Source of the DNA: Pseudomonadota bacterium
GTDB lineage: Bacteria; Pseudomonadota; Alphaproteobacteria; Acetobacterales; Acetobacteraceae
NCBI GenBank assembly: GCA_018240635.1
Contig: JAFEFJ010000008.1
Coordinates: forward strand, 1 to 36,413
Length of the DNA stretch: 36,413 nucleotides
Reading direction: 5' to 3'
Positions 34,487-36,413 of the stretch are shown here, in pieces. The notes below the pieces were generated by a model that saw only the letters and a program-made list of their open reading frames with translations, was not told the DNA's origin and did no database searches. The stretch's first letter is position 1. The number at the start of each line of letters is the position of its first letter. The translations under genes were made by a program, and so were the position numbers.

Positions 34487-34570
34487 TCAGGTCTCCTTGC
34501 CCGCTCCGGCAGCGGCATAGGCTTCCGAAACGCGCCGATCAAGCCGGGTCGTCTGAGACGGCCGTGTCAC
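34487..34570 (-). CDS. Possible 27-codon leader ORF filling the nuoH-nuoI gap
   Basis: A GTG at 34570 overlaps the nuoH stop as GTGA and opens a frame of 27 codons ([12 protein letters not shown] ... G-K-E-T) that stops 3 bases before the nuoI ATG. Its position is exactly that of a translationally coupled gene, and the nuoI ribosome site lies inside its last codons. An open frame of this size is likely by chance at this G+C, so I hold it only as a possibility. The sequence matches no family I know. Confidence 0.2.
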   Translation of the reverse strand: MTRPSQTTRLDRRVSEAYAAAGAGKET

Positions 34571-35586
34571 GTTCCCGCTCCCGGCAGCCAGCCGAAGATC
34601 ATCAGCACGCCCGCCGTGAGAACGAGCCAGATCATCGAGAACGGCAGGAACACCTTCCAGCCGAGCCGCATGAGCTGGTCGTAGCGATAGCGCGGGAAGG
34701 TGGCGCGGACCCACAGGAAGATGAACAGGCAGAAGCAGATCTTCAGGATGAACCAGATCGGGCCCGGCACCCAGGTGAACGGCTCGATCCCGAAGGGCGC
34801 GAGCCAGCCGCCCAGGAACAGGATCGTGGTCATCGCGCTCATGAGGATCATGTTCGCGTATTCGCCGAGGAAGAAGAGCGCGAAGCTCATCGCGCTGTAT
34901 TCCACGAAGAACCCGGCCACGATCTCGCTTTCGCCTTCTGGCAGGTCGAAGGGCGAGCGGTTGGTTTCGGCGAGCGTCGAGATGAAGAAGATGATGAACA
35001 TCGGGAACAGCGGCAGGCAGAACCAGACATGCCGCTGCGCGAGCACGATGTCGGTCAGGTTCAGGCTGCCCACGCAGACCAGCACCGTGACGATCACGAA
35101 GCCCATCGAGATTTCGTAGGACACCATCTGCGCCGCGCTGCGCAGCGCGCCCAGGAAGGCGTATTTCGAGTTGCTCGCCCAGCCGGCGATGATGATGCCG
35201 TAGACGCCGAGCGAGCTGATCGCGAACAGGTAGAGCACGCCCACGTTGATGTCGGCGATCGCCCAGCCCTCGTTCACCGGGATCACCGCCCAGGCGAGCA
35301 CCGCGAGCGAGAAGGTCAGCATGGGCGCCATCAGGAACAACAGGCGGTTGGCGCCCGTCGGGATGATGGTTTCCTTCATCAGCATCTTGAGCGCGTCGGC
35401 GAAGGGCTGCGCCAGCCCGAACGGCCCGACCACGTTCGGCCCCTTGCGGAGCTGGATCGCGGCCAGGACCTTGCGCTCGGCGTAGGTGAGGTAGGCGACG
35501 CCGATCAAGAGCGGGATCAGCAGCGCGAGCGTCTGCAGCAGCACCAGCACGAGATGGCCGAAGCCGGTGGCGAAGAAAGCCTCCAT
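34567..35586 (-). CDS. nuoH: NADH-quinone oxidoreductase subunit H
   Basis: Membrane subunit that joins the two arms of complex I and forms much of the quinone chamber. It is 339 aa with eight membrane segments. Landmarks are [18 protein letters not shown] (landmark [15 protein letters not shown]), the acidic first loop with [16 protein letters not shown], and the family signature [19 protein letters not shown] with the conserved Glu cluster. The C-terminal [11 protein letters not shown] is also conserved. The ATG at 35586 comes 4 bases after the nuoG stop. Full length, no anomaly. Confidence 0.98.
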   Translation of the reverse strand: MEAFFATGFGHLVLVLLQTLALLIPLLIGVAYLTYAERKVLAAIQLRKGPNVVGPFGLAQPFADALKMLMKETIIPTGANRLLFLMAPMLTFSLAVLAWAVIPVNEGWAIADINVGVLYLFAISSLGVYGIIIAGWASNSKYAFLGALRSAAQMVSYEISMGFVIVTVLVCVGSLNLTDIVLAQRHVWFCLPLFPMFIIFFISTLAETNRSPFDLPEGESEIVAGFFVEYSAMSFALFFLGEYANMILMSAMTTILFLGGWLAPFGIEPFTWVPGPIWFILKICFCLFIFLWVRATFPRYRYDQLMRLGWKVFLPFSMIWLVLTAGVLMIFGWLPGAGT

Positions 35587-35590
35587 CGTC

Positions 35591-36413
35591 CTACTCCGCC
35601 GCCATCGGGGCGGCGAGCGGCGCCCCTTGCACCGCGGAGCACTCGGCCATGGTGGGGCTGGCGCGGCTGATCGGGTCGGTGCGGTAGTAGTCCGTCACCG
35701 CCGGGGCGAAGGGCGCGTCGGACACCGCCTGCGGATCGCCCGCGGGGCCGCTGTGATCGCCCGCGCCGAAGCGCGGCAGGAAGCCGACGCGGCCGAAGAC
35801 CGGGCTTGCCTGCTCCAGCCGCGCGCGCAGCGCCGGCAGGTCGTCGTAGGGCAGCGGGCGGCCGATGGTTTCGCTGAAGGCGCGCAGGATCTTCCAGTCC
35901 TCCCGCGCCTCGCCCGGCGGATGCGTCGCCGCGAAGCCGCGCTGCACGCGGCCCTCGGTGTTGACGTAGGTGCCGCTTTTCTCGGTGTAGGCGGCGCCCG
36001 GCAGGATCACGTCGGCGCGGGCGGCGCCCCGGTCGCCGTGGTGGCCCTGGTAGACGACGAAGCAGCCCGGCTGGATGGCGTCGGTGTCGAACTCGTCGGC
36101 GCCGAGCAGCCAGAGCAGATCGACGCCGCCCGCCAGCATCTCGTCCATCGCCTTGCCGCCCTGGCCCGGCAGGAAGCCGAGATCGAGCGCGCCCACGCGG
36201 GCGGCGGCGGTGTGCAGCACGTTGAAGCCGTGCCAGTCCGGCAGCAGCGCGCCGACCTCGGCCGCGAGGCGCCAGGCGGCGGCGAGCACCGCCGCGCCGT
36301 CCGGGCGTGCCAGAGCCCCCTGCCCCAGCACGATCATCGGCTTCTTCGCGGCCCGCAGCGTATCGCCGAAGGCGCCGAGGGAGGCGAGTGCCGCCGGGCC
36401 CTCGCCCAGGTGC
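35591..36413 (-). CDS. nuoG: NADH-quinone oxidoreductase subunit G, C-terminal part (cut by window edge)
   Basis: Large Fe-S subunit of the complex I peripheral arm. Only the last 273 residues lie in the window; the N-terminal cluster-binding half is past base 36413. The part seen belongs to the molybdopterin-oxidoreductase-like fold: [79 protein letters not shown] (landmarks [15 protein letters not shown] and [12 protein letters not shown]) and [11 protein letters not shown]. The stop at 35591 is 4 bases before nuoH. The ATG at 36337 is internal, not the start. Confidence 0.96.
   Translation of the reverse strand, partial: HLGEGPAALASLGAFGDTLRAAKKPMIVLGQGALARPDGAAVLAAAWRLAAEVGALLPDWHGFNVLHTAAARVGALDLGFLPGQGGKAMDEMLAGGVDLLWLLGADEFDTDAIQPGCFVVYQGHHGDRGAARADVILPGAAYTEKSGTYVNTEGRVQRGFAATHPPGEAREDWKILRAFSETIGRPLPYDDLPALRARLEQASPVFGRVGFLPRFGAGDHSGPAGDPQAVSDAPFAPAVTDYYRTDPISRASPTMAECSAVQGAPLAAPMAAE

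Noticed and set aside
1-36413. Defence island, secretion system, biosynthetic cluster, prophage, CRISPR array or tRNA genes
   Set aside because: Every long stretch is accounted for by housekeeping genes. I saw no regularly spaced repeats, cloverleaf sequence, integrase, transposase or toxin-antitoxin pair.

Overview
The window is a gene-dense, high-G+C chromosomal core region of an alphaproteobacterium, most probably a sphingomonad (order Sphingomonadales). I base this on the order nuoG-H-I-J-K-L-M-N, birA, coaX, RNase J, DUF1467, short-type proS, lolC, lolD, dnaE, which I remember as typical of that group, and on the short ProRS, the single LolC-type permease and the hflK-hflC-degP cluster. 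The placement is inference, not a database result. I see no rRNA, tRNA, CRISPR array, insertion sequence, prophage or integrase.

Layout: (1) 1-3002: gatCAB (gatB cut by the window edge) on the minus strand, divergent from ruvX. (2) 3012-4828: a secreted phosphodiesterase/phosphatase gene broken by a one-base frameshift that has also lost a metal-ligand Asp. (3) 5000-8774: hflK-hflC-degP envelope proteolysis cluster, divergent from mrp. (4) 10134-12406: an uncharacterised exported Cys/His protein divergent from a class III aminotransferase. (5) 12423-16043: a SAM methyltransferase, a polyprenyl diphosphate synthase, and a divergent plus-strand trio (DUF2007, TrmN6-like methyltransferase, GNAT). 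(6) 16051-20592: dnaE and a zinc alcohol dehydrogenase. (7) 20675-23931: proS-lolC-lolD. (8) 23932-24361: the only gap over 300 bp. It holds a candidate small RNA with an anti-Shine-Dalgarno loop, two intrinsic terminators, a PhaR-type palindrome and phased repeats. (9) 24362-36413: one long minus-strand run from nuoG (cut by the edge) through nuoN, birA, coaX, RNase J and a DUF1467 protein, mostly with 4-base start/stop overlaps or very short gaps.

Together the genes cover respiratory complex I, quinone side-chain synthesis, envelope quality control and lipoprotein export, tRNA charging (Gln/Asn transamidation, Pro), Fe-S delivery, cofactor supply (CoA, biotin attachment), RNA turnover and chromosome replication. 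This is mostly ordinary housekeeping DNA. I did not find a new multi-gene system. The points most worth checking are the small-RNA candidate at 24136-24247, the decayed phosphatase gene, a REP-like double palindrome at 24629-24689, possible [16 protein letters not shown] of dnaE and gatC, a His-rich NuoJ tail, and the exported Cys/His protein at 10134-10838.
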